A stretch of DNA of 52,804 bases from a virus: positions 1 through 52,804 of the IMG/VR virus record IMGVR_UViG_3300030098_003801; one strand, written 5' to 3'. Made by a program: the position numbers and the translations under genes. How positions within the stretch are numbered: position 1 is the first letter of the stretch; each line of letters opens with the position of its first letter. Of this stretch, positions 29,516 through 38,149 are shown in pieces. Below the pieces are notes generated by a model. It was not told where the DNA came from. It was given only the letters and a program-made list of their open reading frames with translations, and did no database searches.

Positions 29516-30261
29516 CAGCGGCGCATCTCCAAGGCAAAGATTTCGCGGGAAGAAATGGAAGCCCGAGGGACGCCCTCCGACGCCCAGTTGTACCCCCGGA
29601 CGCTCATTACGGTCAGTTCGAGCTTGTGGGGGCCCGGAGAGAGTTCGAGCATCGCATCAACCACCACCGGCAAGCGCGCCCCGGAGAGCCCGCCGCCGCC
29701 GTAGGGTGTGGCCTGCGCAGCTATGAGGCTGGGGTTCTTTTTTGCCGCCCTATTTTCGGGTCCGCGGAAGAAGTCGGTTTGGGGGTCACCGCTTCCCAGC
29801 AGCGAGTCGTAGATCACTGTGCCGTCAAGTTTTAGTGCCACCAAAAAGCCGAAGCCTTTCTGAAACTTCTCCAGAGAACTTCTGCTTGTACCGTAGGTGG
29901 CCATGATCTGAAATGATGCGCAGAGCCACGTCATCGCCCCTCGAGACACGAACTCCAACACGGCCCCGTCAGAGTCAAAAGTCTGCCACCCATCGGTCTG
30001 CTGAATCCTCAACCAATCAGAGTTAACGGGCGAGGTCACTTCGTTAGACACCGCCTTTGAACTTGTGTGCAGGCGAAATGCGGCCCCGGCGTCGAGTTGA
30101 AGCCGAGAAAGGGGAACCTCTCCACCCTCTTCGCTATTGAAGTTATGTTCATTCAGGGTGCCTGAGATTTCGCTGACAACACTCAACAAGTTGTCGTTGA
30201 TTGGGTCAATGTCTACCACATAGCCGGAGCGGATGTCGAACTTCGGGTACTTCCACGCCAT
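29515..30261 (-). CDS. Fibre-like virion protein, 248 aa
   Basis: It begins MAWKYPKFDIRSGYVVDIDP, and the segment DPINDNLLSVVSEISGTLNE resembles the proposed attachment segment of its neighbour. The C-terminal half is a jelly-roll-like sequence ending LTVMSVRGYNWASEG...IFALEMRR. It overlaps the next gene by one base. A host-recognition role is inferred. Confidence 0.62.
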   Translation of the reverse strand: MAWKYPKFDIRSGYVVDIDPINDNLLSVVSEISGTLNEHNFNSEEGGEVPLSRLQLDAGAAFRLHTSSKAVSNEVTSPVNSDWLRIQQTDGWQTFDSDGAVLEFVSRGAMTWLCASFQIMATYGTSRSSLEKFQKGFGFLVALKLDGTVIYDSLLGSGDPQTDFFRGPENRAAKKNPSLIAAQATPYGGGGLSGARLPVVVDAMLELSPGPHKLELTVMSVRGYNWASEGVPRASISSREIFALEMRR

Positions 30262-30263
30262 GT

Positions 30264-32630
30264 TTACCTCGTTGGTAGCTGTGCATTTCCGAATGTGCGG
30301 GGACTGGCATCGAATGAAAGCCCAATAAACTCCCAGAAGCCCGTGCCCCTGATGCGTAGTTTAACCACTTCGGCGGAAGGAAGATAGATTTGAGCCCGAG
30401 TCCAGTATGGGCGTCGGCGTCGAAACTTAGCCTCCGGGTCGCCGAGGGCCGCATCGCCCCAGAGAGGGGGCGGGTCAACGGTGCTGTACCGGGCGACCTG
30501 CACGGTCTCCACGACATCCTCCCGCCAGTCCCGCATGACCTCGATGTTGACCGCAGAGTTTTCAGTTTCCCGAAACCACAGGTAGGCAGTAGGGATTGTT
30601 TCTTTCTTCTTAGAGTTAATCCCCTCCATCCATACGGTTTCAATCACAGCCTCTCTCGCGTCGGCAACCGCGCGGATAGCCCCATCTTCCCGCGAGGGGG
30701 GATGGTCAAGAAGGTAGACCCCGTCGCTCCCCGTCTGCCCCGTGATGCTCCCGGCGCCAAGCATGTAGTTCCGATGGTCATCTGTGAGGCACACGTCGCG
30801 GGGAGAAAAATCGGTGCGCGTCCGCCACTTTCCGCCAGTCATTACAAGACAGAGGTTGTTCTCTTTGGACCCGTCAGTTGAAACCCAGCAGCGGTACTCG
30901 CCCGTGTGCCGGTCATACGCCGAGCACGCCTGCTTGAGTCTCGACAAGGTGAAGCGCTTAAATAGGCGGTTCAGAGGGGCGGAGGCAAAAGAGATGGTCT
31001 GCCCGTCAAAAGAGTAAAACCCGTTGCTGCCCAACCAGACCACGCTCCCATCACCCATCGTCTGGATGGAGTTGGGGGCAACGCAGCCCACCTCTTGCGA
31101 TAACGGTGCCGCGGCAAAGTCATCACCCCTATCGAGAGCCGTGATCAAAAACGTGCTGGAGGAGGTGAATGCGAGGAGTCCGCGAGGGGAGCGCCACATG
31201 CCAGTGATCTCCCCACCAGTCGCGTCGGGGAAGATAACGTCGCCAGCTTGAAAGGTGCCCCACGCGCCGGGCTGGGAGAACCGGATCAGCCCCTCATTAT
31301 CCACCTCATTCGCAATAAAGAGGCGACCAAACGCGGCGCGGCAGAGGCGAAACTGCGGGACAGGAATAATGTCCAGCATTTTACTGCCAAGATACCCGTC
31401 AGACATGTTGTCTGGGTACATCGTGGATACGTTGTCCTGTAGTGTGGCAAACGTAGAGAACGTGGCGGACGTGTTCTGCGGAACTGTGTAGTAGTTGCCG
31501 TCACCCGAGTTGATCAGGTCTTTAGTCCGGTACAGGTTGCGGCCGACACAATGGTCTGGTCCTGTAGGGATCCCCGTCCAAGCGATCTGAAACTTGAGGT
31601 GCTCCGGGGACATCGAAGGATTGTCAGCCGGATCGGTAATATCGGCCTTGCCCCGAACCTCTATAAGCGTACCCTGTCTGGAGCAGGCTACGGGGGCGCT
31701 TGGCTCTGATGCGGCGGAAAGGTTTCCAAATACATCGATGTACTGCACTCTCGCGCGCCACTCTCCGGCGTCGAGCATGCCATCTTTGAACTTGGCGTTA
31801 CCGGTTCCCGCAATGTAATCGTTGACGGTTCCGATTCGCGACTTGCCAAAGCCATGCTCCATGCCCGAAGGGTTGAACTGCTTCCTGCACGCCCAGAGAC
31901 CTGTGTGTGCGTAGCCTGTATCGTTGGTCCCCGACACATCACCAGAAAGGTTGATTCCGCCTACCGAATCCTCCGGCCCGAGGCACTGCGGCGAGGCTGG
32001 CTTCTCGGCAAAACCTAGAGGGGCGATGATGTGGCCGTCATAAAAGTAAGCCCGGCCCTCTTGTGGGACGATAACAACGCCGTTGCCCATAGTCTCAAAC
32101 TGCGTAGGAAACCGGGGGCTGTCATCATCCTCTAGCTCGGCCGCCAACCCATGGGGGCCTGCCGGGTTGGAAAGTAGGCGGCGCCAGTCACGCTTCCATC
32201 CGCGAAACTCCCACAACTCATTGCCCGTATGTAGTAGAAGCACATCGCGCTCGCCGTTCTGAAGCAGCGCGTGATGGATGCCGTGCTGAAGCTTCCCGTA
32301 GACAGGGTCGGCAGGATTACATACAGACAGAGAGGTTCCGAAGAAAAACTTTTCGCTTGCGTAGGCAAAGTTCTTCGCCGATCGAGGCTGCTGCCCAGCG
32401 ACCCCTTCTGGGGTAGCGCCCGGACCCGTTTCGAGCCCAAAGATTGTATTCTTCGCGGGGACATAAGTAGCCGGGCCCCAAACGGTGCGCAGCGTACCCT
32501 CTTCGAGACCATACATGTTGGTGATCTCTTGGGCGATGTCGTTCGATAGGATTAGGCCATCATCTTGCCCACGCAGAAATAGCGCAGAGCCGGAGCCCGA
32601 AACCTCGCGACGCTTGCGCAGGTAGGCCAT
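30264..32630 (-). CDS. Beta-propeller tail protein, nozzle-like, 788 aa
   Basis: Repeated four-strand blades are visible from about residue 80 to 600 (GRAYFYDGHIIAPLG, GRLFIANEVDNEGLIRFSQP, GLLAFTSSSTFLITAL, GSVVWLGSNGFYSFDG). The pattern matches the propeller seen in podovirus tail nozzle or hub proteins such as T7 gp12-like proteins. It lies downstream of the portal and capsid genes and before the fibres, as expected for the tail tube end. Confidence 0.68.
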   Translation of the reverse strand: MAYLRKRREVSGSGSALFLRGQDDGLILSNDIAQEITNMYGLEEGTLRTVWGPATYVPAKNTIFGLETGPGATPEGVAGQQPRSAKNFAYASEKFFFGTSLSVCNPADPVYGKLQHGIHHALLQNGERDVLLLHTGNELWEFRGWKRDWRRLLSNPAGPHGLAAELEDDDSPRFPTQFETMGNGVVIVPQEGRAYFYDGHIIAPLGFAEKPASPQCLGPEDSVGGINLSGDVSGTNDTGYAHTGLWACRKQFNPSGMEHGFGKSRIGTVNDYIAGTGNAKFKDGMLDAGEWRARVQYIDVFGNLSAASEPSAPVACSRQGTLIEVRGKADITDPADNPSMSPEHLKFQIAWTGIPTGPDHCVGRNLYRTKDLINSGDGNYYTVPQNTSATFSTFATLQDNVSTMYPDNMSDGYLGSKMLDIIPVPQFRLCRAAFGRLFIANEVDNEGLIRFSQPGAWGTFQAGDVIFPDATGGEITGMWRSPRGLLAFTSSSTFLITALDRGDDFAAAPLSQEVGCVAPNSIQTMGDGSVVWLGSNGFYSFDGQTISFASAPLNRLFKRFTLSRLKQACSAYDRHTGEYRCWVSTDGSKENNLCLVMTGGKWRTRTDFSPRDVCLTDDHRNYMLGAGSITGQTGSDGVYLLDHPPSREDGAIRAVADAREAVIETVWMEGINSKKKETIPTAYLWFRETENSAVNIEVMRDWREDVVETVQVARYSTVDPPPLWGDAALGDPEAKFRRRRPYWTRAQIYLPSAEVVKLRIRGTGFWEFIGLSFDASPRTFGNAQLPTR

Positions 32631-32633
32631 CGG

Positions 32634-32870
32634 TCAGCCCTTCTTCTTTGGGCGTCCCACGCTTGGAGAGGCCGGACGACCGATCAGCCTAAACTGTTCC
32701 CATCGCTCGGAGCCGCCTTGAACCAACTCGGGAGCAAAGCCCGTGGCCAGCATCGTACCAGACTGCTCTCCACTCGGCTTCGTCGTAATGGACACAAGGG
32801 TGCCCTGCATGACTCTGTTAGCCGAATCCGTCCACTCGTATACGCCACCGCAAATCATAGGTGTGCTCAT
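32634..32870 (-). CDS. Small virion-associated protein, 78 aa
   Basis: The start MSTPMICGGVYEWTDSANRV at 32870 is chosen because GGAGG stands 9 nt upstream; a longer frame would overlap the neighbour. The fold appears beta-rich with a basic Pro-rich tail (GRPASPSVGRPKKKG). It overlaps the preceding gene by 4 nt. Function unknown. Confidence 0.6.
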   Translation of the reverse strand: MSTPMICGGVYEWTDSANRVMQGTLVSITTKPSGEQSGTMLATGFAPELVQGGSERWEQFRLIGRPASPSVGRPKKKG

Positions 32871-34762
32871 TCTACAACGCCTCCCAAGTCGTCTGTTGAC
32901 AGTCTGCGGTTCCACCTGCGGTTCGTGCGAACTCCGGTGGCCCGTGTCATTGACCGTAACACAGGAACAGAGGGAGGGCGAAGGTCGCCGTATCTTTTTG
33001 AGAGCGTGAGCAGAAGCTCGGTGTAGCGTGCGGCGCTGTACTCGGACCTTCCTGTTTGGCCCATGTTCTCGTACAGGTACACCATCGCTTTCTCGATGAG
33101 CACATTGACAGCCTCGGCGTGAACCAAGGGCGCATCACGGTCATCTTCCAGCTTCGTCGGGCGCGTTACGGCGCGGATGTCAATCGCGTAACGTCTGTCC
33201 GGCTTCGGGTAAAACTGCATCGTCTGGTAGCCGTGGATGTCCCGAAGGCGGCGACTGTAATCAGGAAGAAACTCTCCGTTGTCGTACCAAACACTCTTGT
33301 TCGAGCTATCGGCCCGGAACTCCGAGAGCAGGTAGAACGAGTCCGCGCTATCCAACTGCGCGTGCTGGAGCCCGTCTACAGCGTTGGGCAGGCGGTCGTA
33401 GTCTGCCAAGTTCACATCGACCCGGCGCCGATAGATGCGGATGTAGATGCCGCTTTGGTCTAGGGACTGCCGGCTGACTCCCGTGCTCTTGATCATGTAG
33501 CCCAGAGCGTAAGTGATGTTAGGGAGCGAGAGCTTGATGGCGGAGAAGTCATCCCCAACCTTGACGTTCGTCATAGCGTTTGATGCCGAAGAGGGCGGCG
33601 ACTCAAAGCGGGGCGTCCTGAAGCGGTTGCGTGAGGACGAGTCTCCTGAAGCCACGCTGCTGGTAGCGGGGTTCGAGGGGAACGTCGTGGCCTCTGTGAT
33701 GTCCAGTGGGCGGCCGAAGCCCTCCCAGTGTCCCAAGCCCGGAAGCTCGAACTCTACATCCCGCTTGCCCCAAGTGTAGGTGACCTTGTACTCAAAGGTT
33801 CCGACCGGCTCTGGGCCCAGCCAAGAAACATCCACGCTCGTGGTCGAGGGGTTCGACTCGAGGGGCGTCGAGGTTGGCTCATCTCCCCGAGTGTCAATCT
33901 GGATGTAGTTGTTGTCGTATGTCGAGCGCCCCTCGGGCTTATTCTGGGCTGTTGAGCCCTCTCGAGAGATGCTTACAGTTTCAAGGTTTTTGTTTGTCAG
34001 GGCGGCCGAGGCTACTGGAGCCACGCTGGGGCCCTGCATGTGAACGTGCTGCCTGCGGAAAATGACCCGAGGAATGCCGCTCGTGATTTGCGAAGGAGGA
34101 CCGTCAAGCTGGAGGGCCTCCGCCTCCTGCTGGCCCACCACTTCGAGGGGATAGTTGTTGGTGTTATCCCTAAGCCGCGCGGAGTTTAGTTGGATCAGGT
34201 CATCGGGCAGAGAGTAGGCGTCAGTAAAGATGCGGTACTTAAAGCCTTTAATGCCGTCGTCGTCAGGGCTTAGGCCATCACCAAAGGTGTCGGTGTCCCA
34301 CGGGCGAACCAGTGTCATGTGGTACGTGCCCGAGTTGTTCCAGACCGAGCGGATCTGGTTGCGAATGAGTGTCCCGTCATGGGCGGTGATTTCAATCATA
34401 CGGCCGTCCCATGAGCGGTCGTACTTCCACACATTCAGCTTAGTCGGCGATGCCGTAGCCTGCGCATGGGTGAACGTCGCCTCCCAAGTCCAAGGGTCTC
34501 GGCTTGTAGGCGACAGTGGGAGGGTGTTTGTGCCCGACAACTGGATGCGGTCAGGAACACCTGTGAGCCCCCCTAGCGACTCGACATCTGGCTCGGTCGC
34601 TAGGTGGACTTTGGACTCAAAGAAGAGAAACGGAGCTTCCAAGGCCAACTGATTGTAGGCCCGGTTAATGAAGCCGTTAACGCGAGATGTCGCTTCAGGG
34701 GACTGGGTTGGAGCCCAATCCGCCTGAGCGAACATCGCGTTCCGAATCTCCTTGAGATTCAT
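32867..34762 (-). CDS. Head-tail/neck-type structural protein, 631 aa
   Basis: It begins MNLKEIRNAMFAQADWAPTQ, with SRVNGFINRAYNQLALEAPF forming a helical N-terminus like that of podovirus head-tail adaptors. The middle (residues 70-480) is beta-rich, and the C-terminus returns to helices (AVNVLIEKAMVYLYENMGQ). The position between capsid and propeller genes supports a connector or tail tube role. The exact family is not recognised. Confidence 0.6.
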   Translation of the reverse strand: MNLKEIRNAMFAQADWAPTQSPEATSRVNGFINRAYNQLALEAPFLFFESKVHLATEPDVESLGGLTGVPDRIQLSGTNTLPLSPTSRDPWTWEATFTHAQATASPTKLNVWKYDRSWDGRMIEITAHDGTLIRNQIRSVWNNSGTYHMTLVRPWDTDTFGDGLSPDDDGIKGFKYRIFTDAYSLPDDLIQLNSARLRDNTNNYPLEVVGQQEAEALQLDGPPSQITSGIPRVIFRRQHVHMQGPSVAPVASAALTNKNLETVSISREGSTAQNKPEGRSTYDNNYIQIDTRGDEPTSTPLESNPSTTSVDVSWLGPEPVGTFEYKVTYTWGKRDVEFELPGLGHWEGFGRPLDITEATTFPSNPATSSVASGDSSSRNRFRTPRFESPPSSASNAMTNVKVGDDFSAIKLSLPNITYALGYMIKSTGVSRQSLDQSGIYIRIYRRRVDVNLADYDRLPNAVDGLQHAQLDSADSFYLLSEFRADSSNKSVWYDNGEFLPDYSRRLRDIHGYQTMQFYPKPDRRYAIDIRAVTRPTKLEDDRDAPLVHAEAVNVLIEKAMVYLYENMGQTGRSEYSAARYTELLLTLSKRYGDLRPPSVPVLRSMTRATGVRTNRRWNRRLSTDDLGGVVE

Positions 34763-34765
34763 CTA

Positions 34766-35257
34766 CTAGCCCGTGCAATAGATCATTGCGGTACCATAGT
34801 TGCCACCGCCGATCGTGGCGTCAGTCGCCCCGAGCGTCAACTGGTGACCAATGTTGGCCCCGACCAGAGCATCCGAGTTCATGGCGTTGTCTGTAGCAAT
34901 ACCCGATCCTGCGGACGTGATCTGCGCACCCACTGCCGGGGCAGAGGTAGAACTGGTTGAGATGATTGGGCAGTAACCCTTAGCGAGAACAAACCCGTAA
35001 GAACCACTTGCGATAGTCACTTGTGCGACTCCGAAGGTCTTGTTCGCTTCCAAGTTAGCGGCGGTAACCACTCCCAAGTAAGGCGTAACCCCAGACTGGC
35101 CCACAATCTCACCCGGAGCCACGGCCCCTGCGGTTTTAATGTAGACGTACTCGGCAACCCCGTTGTCCCCTTGGGGAACTGTGAGGCGGAAGCCCAGAGG
35201 GGCCTGCTGCGTAGTGGTGACTGTGGTATGCGAAATACCTGCTGCTGTGAAACCCAT
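34766..35257 (-). CDS. Capsid decoration-like protein, 163 aa
   Basis: It begins MGFTAAGISHTTVTTTQQAP. It is Gly/Ala/Thr-rich and beta-structured (GYCPIISTSSTSAPAVGAQI, LTLGATDATIGGGNYGTAMI). It lies directly downstream of the major capsid gene, the usual place for a decoration or head-stabilising protein. Similar composition and layout appear in 20963-21427. Confidence 0.66.
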   Translation of the reverse strand: MGFTAAGISHTTVTTTQQAPLGFRLTVPQGDNGVAEYVYIKTAGAVAPGEIVGQSGVTPYLGVVTAANLEANKTFGVAQVTIASGSYGFVLAKGYCPIISTSSTSAPAVGAQITSAGSGIATDNAMNSDALVGANIGHQLTLGATDATIGGGNYGTAMIYCTG

Positions 35258-35267
35258 GAGATCCTCC

Positions 35268-36353
35268 TTATGGGGTGCCGGCGCCGGTGACGACGAAGTT
35301 GGAGCGAAGCTGCGTGGTGTGAATGCCCATCATGAGCACCAACTCGTAGCGGAAGATGTCTTGGTCGGGGATACGGAACGGTCCACGGAGAGCGAAGTCG
35401 CCCTTCGTTTCCACGTTGGCATCGTGGCCAAGAGTGAACAGGTGCCAAGTCGGAGTCTTGAGACCGTAGATGATCCCGTCCTGACCGGCGGTGATGTCAC
35501 CAGCGGTGAACTTCGTGCTGGTCACGTCGATGGCGTCATCGAGGTAGAAGTCAGCATCGAGGAACTTCACGCCCTGACGAACCAGAGGCGGAGCCTTGTC
35601 ACCTTCAACCTTGACCACGCGGACCTGATCGTCCAAGTCGTCGATGTAGTTGAGGTAAGAAGCCTCATCACCAATCATCAGGTCAACAGGACCAGCGGTC
35701 TTGCCCTGACGCGAAGCGGCGAAGTACGCCTTACGCATCTGGCTGCGACCGTTCACTGCGAACGACGAGATGTCTTGGTACTGGTTGTTCCAACCTGCGA
35801 TGGGAGTTGCGGCGCCGGAGCAGCCAAGCCCGTGGACGGTGTGGGGCGAAGAAGCCGACAACTGAAGGATGCCGTCGCGAGCCGTTCCATCAGGAGTGAA
35901 GCTGGCGTTGCCGTTCAGAGTGGCGAAGCCGCCGACCTGACTGCCGTCGCCGGTGCCAAGCTGACGAGAGATCCGCTCGTGGAAGTCGGACAGAGCCAAC
36001 TCGGGGTAGTGCTGAAGGATGCGAGCGAGGTCCATCTCGCCGTTGGCCTCGGCCAAGTCCTTGCCGGGCACGTCGAACGCATAGATGAGACGCGGAGCAA
36101 CCACGTTTCCTCGGTGTGCATTCTGCGAGCGCCCACCTGCGATAACCTCGGATCCGGTATCGACTTGCGTCACAGTACCGGGACCGTCGGTCACGACAGC
36201 GAACTCACGCTTCGGGCCCTTCAGAGCATCGCGGGACAGGTTCCCGTTCTGCATAACTTTTTCCATCAGGGGATGGAACTTGACAAACATTTCGCTGTAG
36301 GACGGCATCAACTCATTAAGCGCCGTCGCTAGAACGTCTGGTGAAATAGCCAT
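35268..36353 (-). CDS. Major capsid protein, 361 aa
   Basis: It begins MAISPDVLATALNELMPSYS. It has an HK97-type composition: an N-terminal helix, an extended E-loop-like stretch (GTVTQVDTGSEVIAGGRSQN), a long helix (MDLARILQHYPELALSDFHE) and a beta-rich P-domain (VDLMIGDEASYLNYIDDLDD). Size, the upstream scaffold and the downstream decoration protein support the call. No Lys-Asn crosslink can be judged. Confidence 0.78.
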   Translation of the reverse strand: MAISPDVLATALNELMPSYSEMFVKFHPLMEKVMQNGNLSRDALKGPKREFAVVTDGPGTVTQVDTGSEVIAGGRSQNAHRGNVVAPRLIYAFDVPGKDLAEANGEMDLARILQHYPELALSDFHERISRQLGTGDGSQVGGFATLNGNASFTPDGTARDGILQLSASSPHTVHGLGCSGAATPIAGWNNQYQDISSFAVNGRSQMRKAYFAASRQGKTAGPVDLMIGDEASYLNYIDDLDDQVRVVKVEGDKAPPLVRQGVKFLDADFYLDDAIDVTSTKFTAGDITAGQDGIIYGLKTPTWHLFTLGHDANVETKGDFALRGPFRIPDQDIFRYELVLMMGIHTTQLRSNFVVTGAGTP

Positions 36354-37240
36354 TAGGCTCTCCTCTTCGTTTTGTTCAAAGCATTACGCGCAACATGAGA
36401 TCTCCAGTCCTTCAAGGACATTGCGCCAGTATCCGTCGTTTCAACCTGCTCCGGGGAGCGGCTGGGGGTTGTGGCCCCCGACGTGATCTTAGCGCCCGGC
36501 CTCGGCTGGGGTGTCCGCATCTTCGTACCGCGCGCAAGCTTGAGCGCATACGAATCAGGAACACCATCGGCCTTGGCCTCTTTTGCAATCTTGAGCGCAG
36601 ACTCGGGAAGGCGCGAAGCTTCCGCCGCTGTCTCAAGATCCCAGCCCTCTTCGAGCAGGTCCGCAAACTTAGTAGAAAGCTCATCATTGTTGAACACATC
36701 GGCGTTCGACTCTTGAAATGCTTTCGCATAACGGTCGGCCTCTGCCTCAATCGACTGATTTACGCTCTCTACAAATCGTTGGCTTTCAGATTCCAGAGAC
36801 TGATACCTAGTCTCCAGAGACTGATGCTTCTCCTCCCACTCTTTGATCTGGTCGGCGTATTGCGCCACCCTTGGATCTTCTCTCCCTGCGATCAGCGCCT
36901 CGTAAAGGTTGTGCTGATCTTCAATCTGGCGCTTCTGCGCCTCCATCGCAGCTTGATGCCGCGTTCCGTAATGCGAGCTAAACCGCTCGCCCCAAGAGCG
37001 CATTTGCTCTGGAAGCGTTTCGTGACCGCCATCCCACGAGTCCCACTCAAAATCATCGGCAGAGGGGAAAGAGACGGGAGCCGCTTCGTCCGGCCCCGTG
37101 TCGTCGGAGAGGGAGGGCTCCGAAGGGGCAGATGCCTCATCGGAGGCGGTATCAACCGGAGCCGCTTCAACAGAAGCATCAACTGCCTCGGGTGCCGGGG
37201 CGTCGGCCCCCGCCTCAAGACTTTCCTCTTGCTCAATCAT
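36353..37240 (-). CDS. Scaffolding protein, 295 aa
   Basis: The first 70 residues are strongly acidic and low-complexity (MIEQEESLEAGADAPAPEAV). Residues 95-190 form a coiled coil (HQAAMEAQKRQIEDQ, IKEWEEKHQSLETRYQSLES). The end is basic (DWRSHVARNALNKTKRRA). This acidic-coil-basic layout between portal and capsid genes is that of phage scaffolds, whose basic end binds the capsid protein. The start overlaps the preceding stop. Confidence 0.78.
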   Translation of the reverse strand: MIEQEESLEAGADAPAPEAVDASVEAAPVDTASDEASAPSEPSLSDDTGPDEAAPVSFPSADDFEWDSWDGGHETLPEQMRSWGERFSSHYGTRHQAAMEAQKRQIEDQHNLYEALIAGREDPRVAQYADQIKEWEEKHQSLETRYQSLESESQRFVESVNQSIEAEADRYAKAFQESNADVFNNDELSTKFADLLEEGWDLETAAEASRLPESALKIAKEAKADGVPDSYALKLARGTKMRTPQPRPGAKITSGATTPSRSPEQVETTDTGAMSLKDWRSHVARNALNKTKRRA

Positions 37241-37593
37241 TAAGCCTCCCCTTTGTCATCCTTCGGCAGCGCCTTGCGGGCCGCGACCATAGTCATCCTA
37301 CGGACTTTCATGCGGGGATTCTCGTTCTCGCTGGGAGGCGCCATGCCCGGCGGCATAAGCTCCTCCATCATGGCCATAGGGTCATCCGAAGAACCCTCTG
37401 CCTCCCCCTCTTCTCCTTCAGCCTCATCTTCCGCAGCCCCCTCCTCTTCGGAGTACAGGCCCTCGTCGTCGCCCATGCCGGGGTCGGTAACGGTCACGCC
37501 GTAACCGCACTCAGCCATAAGCTCCTCCAACTCCGCAAAGTTGTCGGGCGGGTCTTCATTGAGCTTGCGGATCAACTTGTCTTGTGCTGGCAT
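37240..37593 (-). CDS. Acidic protein of the head cluster, 117 aa
   Basis: It begins MPAQDKLIRKLNEDPPDNFA; residues 40-70 are nearly all Glu, Asp, Gly and Ala. A Met/Pro-rich section (MAMMEELMPPGMAPP) precedes a basic end. It may be a scaffold accessory or a DNA-mimicking acidic protein. No family recognised. Confidence 0.6.
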   Translation of the reverse strand: MPAQDKLIRKLNEDPPDNFAELEELMAECGYGVTVTDPGMGDDEGLYSEEEGAAEDEAEGEEGEAEGSSDDPMAMMEELMPPGMAPPSENENPRMKVRRMTMVAARKALPKDDKGEA

Positions 37594-37611
37594 AGGAACC
37601 TCATGTTGTCT

Positions 37612-38028
37612 TTAGTGGACATATATTTTCTTGTCAACCTTACCGGCCAGTTTATCCCTTTCTTTTTTCCGGCGCGCTTTTTTGTCGGCCAAGTCTCGGT
37701 AGCCACCCTTGCGCGCTCTGGCCTCCGCTTTTTCGGCAACTTTGTCACGGTGCTTCCGCCAAGCCGCGGAGTCGGAGGAGAGGATCTCACAGTCAGGATT
37801 CTCCCGCTGGTACTGACGCCACTCCGCGCCTGACTCAAACGTGCGCCCAACCTGCTCAACCACCAAGGGCTTCGAGGGCATCGGGCCAACCAAGGCCACC
37901 TCGCTGATCACCGTGGTCATCACCGCGGAGCACTCTGGGCAGGTTGTTGTCCCGTGCTCGGACAGCGGCACGTAGATGTCATGAAAGTAACCACACCCAT
38001 CCGGGCACTTAAAATCGTACACAGGCAT
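37612..38028 (-). CDS. FmdB-type zinc ribbon protein, 138 aa
   Basis: The ATG at 38028 follows AGGGAGATATGTG. The N-terminus MPVYDFKCPDGCGYFHDIYV and then TTCPECSAVMTTVIS make the FmdB-like ribbon, with three residues inside the first cysteine pair (CPDGC). The C-terminal half is a very basic helix (AWRKHRDKVAEKAEARARKG). It is the second FmdB-type protein of this phage (the first is at 6715-6972), here inside the head-gene cluster. Confidence 0.74.
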   Translation of the reverse strand: MPVYDFKCPDGCGYFHDIYVPLSEHGTTTCPECSAVMTTVISEVALVGPMPSKPLVVEQVGRTFESGAEWRQYQRENPDCEILSSDSAAWRKHRDKVAEKAEARARKGGYRDLADKKARRKKERDKLAGKVDKKIYVH

Positions 38029-38141
38029 CACATATCTCCCTGACCGTTGTCCTTCTTCTTCCTTTTGTTATCAAGAAAGATGAAGGTGCGACGCAAAACT
38101 TCGCTCACCACGCCTACCAGAAACTTCACCGGAATACGCAT
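38028..38141 (-). CDS. Small basic protein, 37 aa
   Basis: A short gene filling the gap after the portal gene. The ATG at 38141 follows AGAGGCATTT, and the stop overlaps the FmdB-type start. The peptide MRIPVKFLVGVVSEVLRRTF continues with a Lys-rich end. One amphipathic or short membrane helix is possible. Function unknown. Confidence 0.55.
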   Translation of the reverse strand: MRIPVKFLVGVVSEVLRRTFIFLDNKRKKKDNGQGDM

Positions 38142-38149
38142 AAATGCCT

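Noticed and set aside
33840-33880. tRNA T-loop-like GGTTCGACTC
   Set aside because: No acceptor, D or anticodon arms around it; it lies inside a supported structural gene on the other strand.
35163-37243. Plus-strand frames of 389 and 282 residues opposite capsid and scaffold genes
   Set aside because: No ribosome site, biased composition, and fully antisense to the capsid and scaffold genes.
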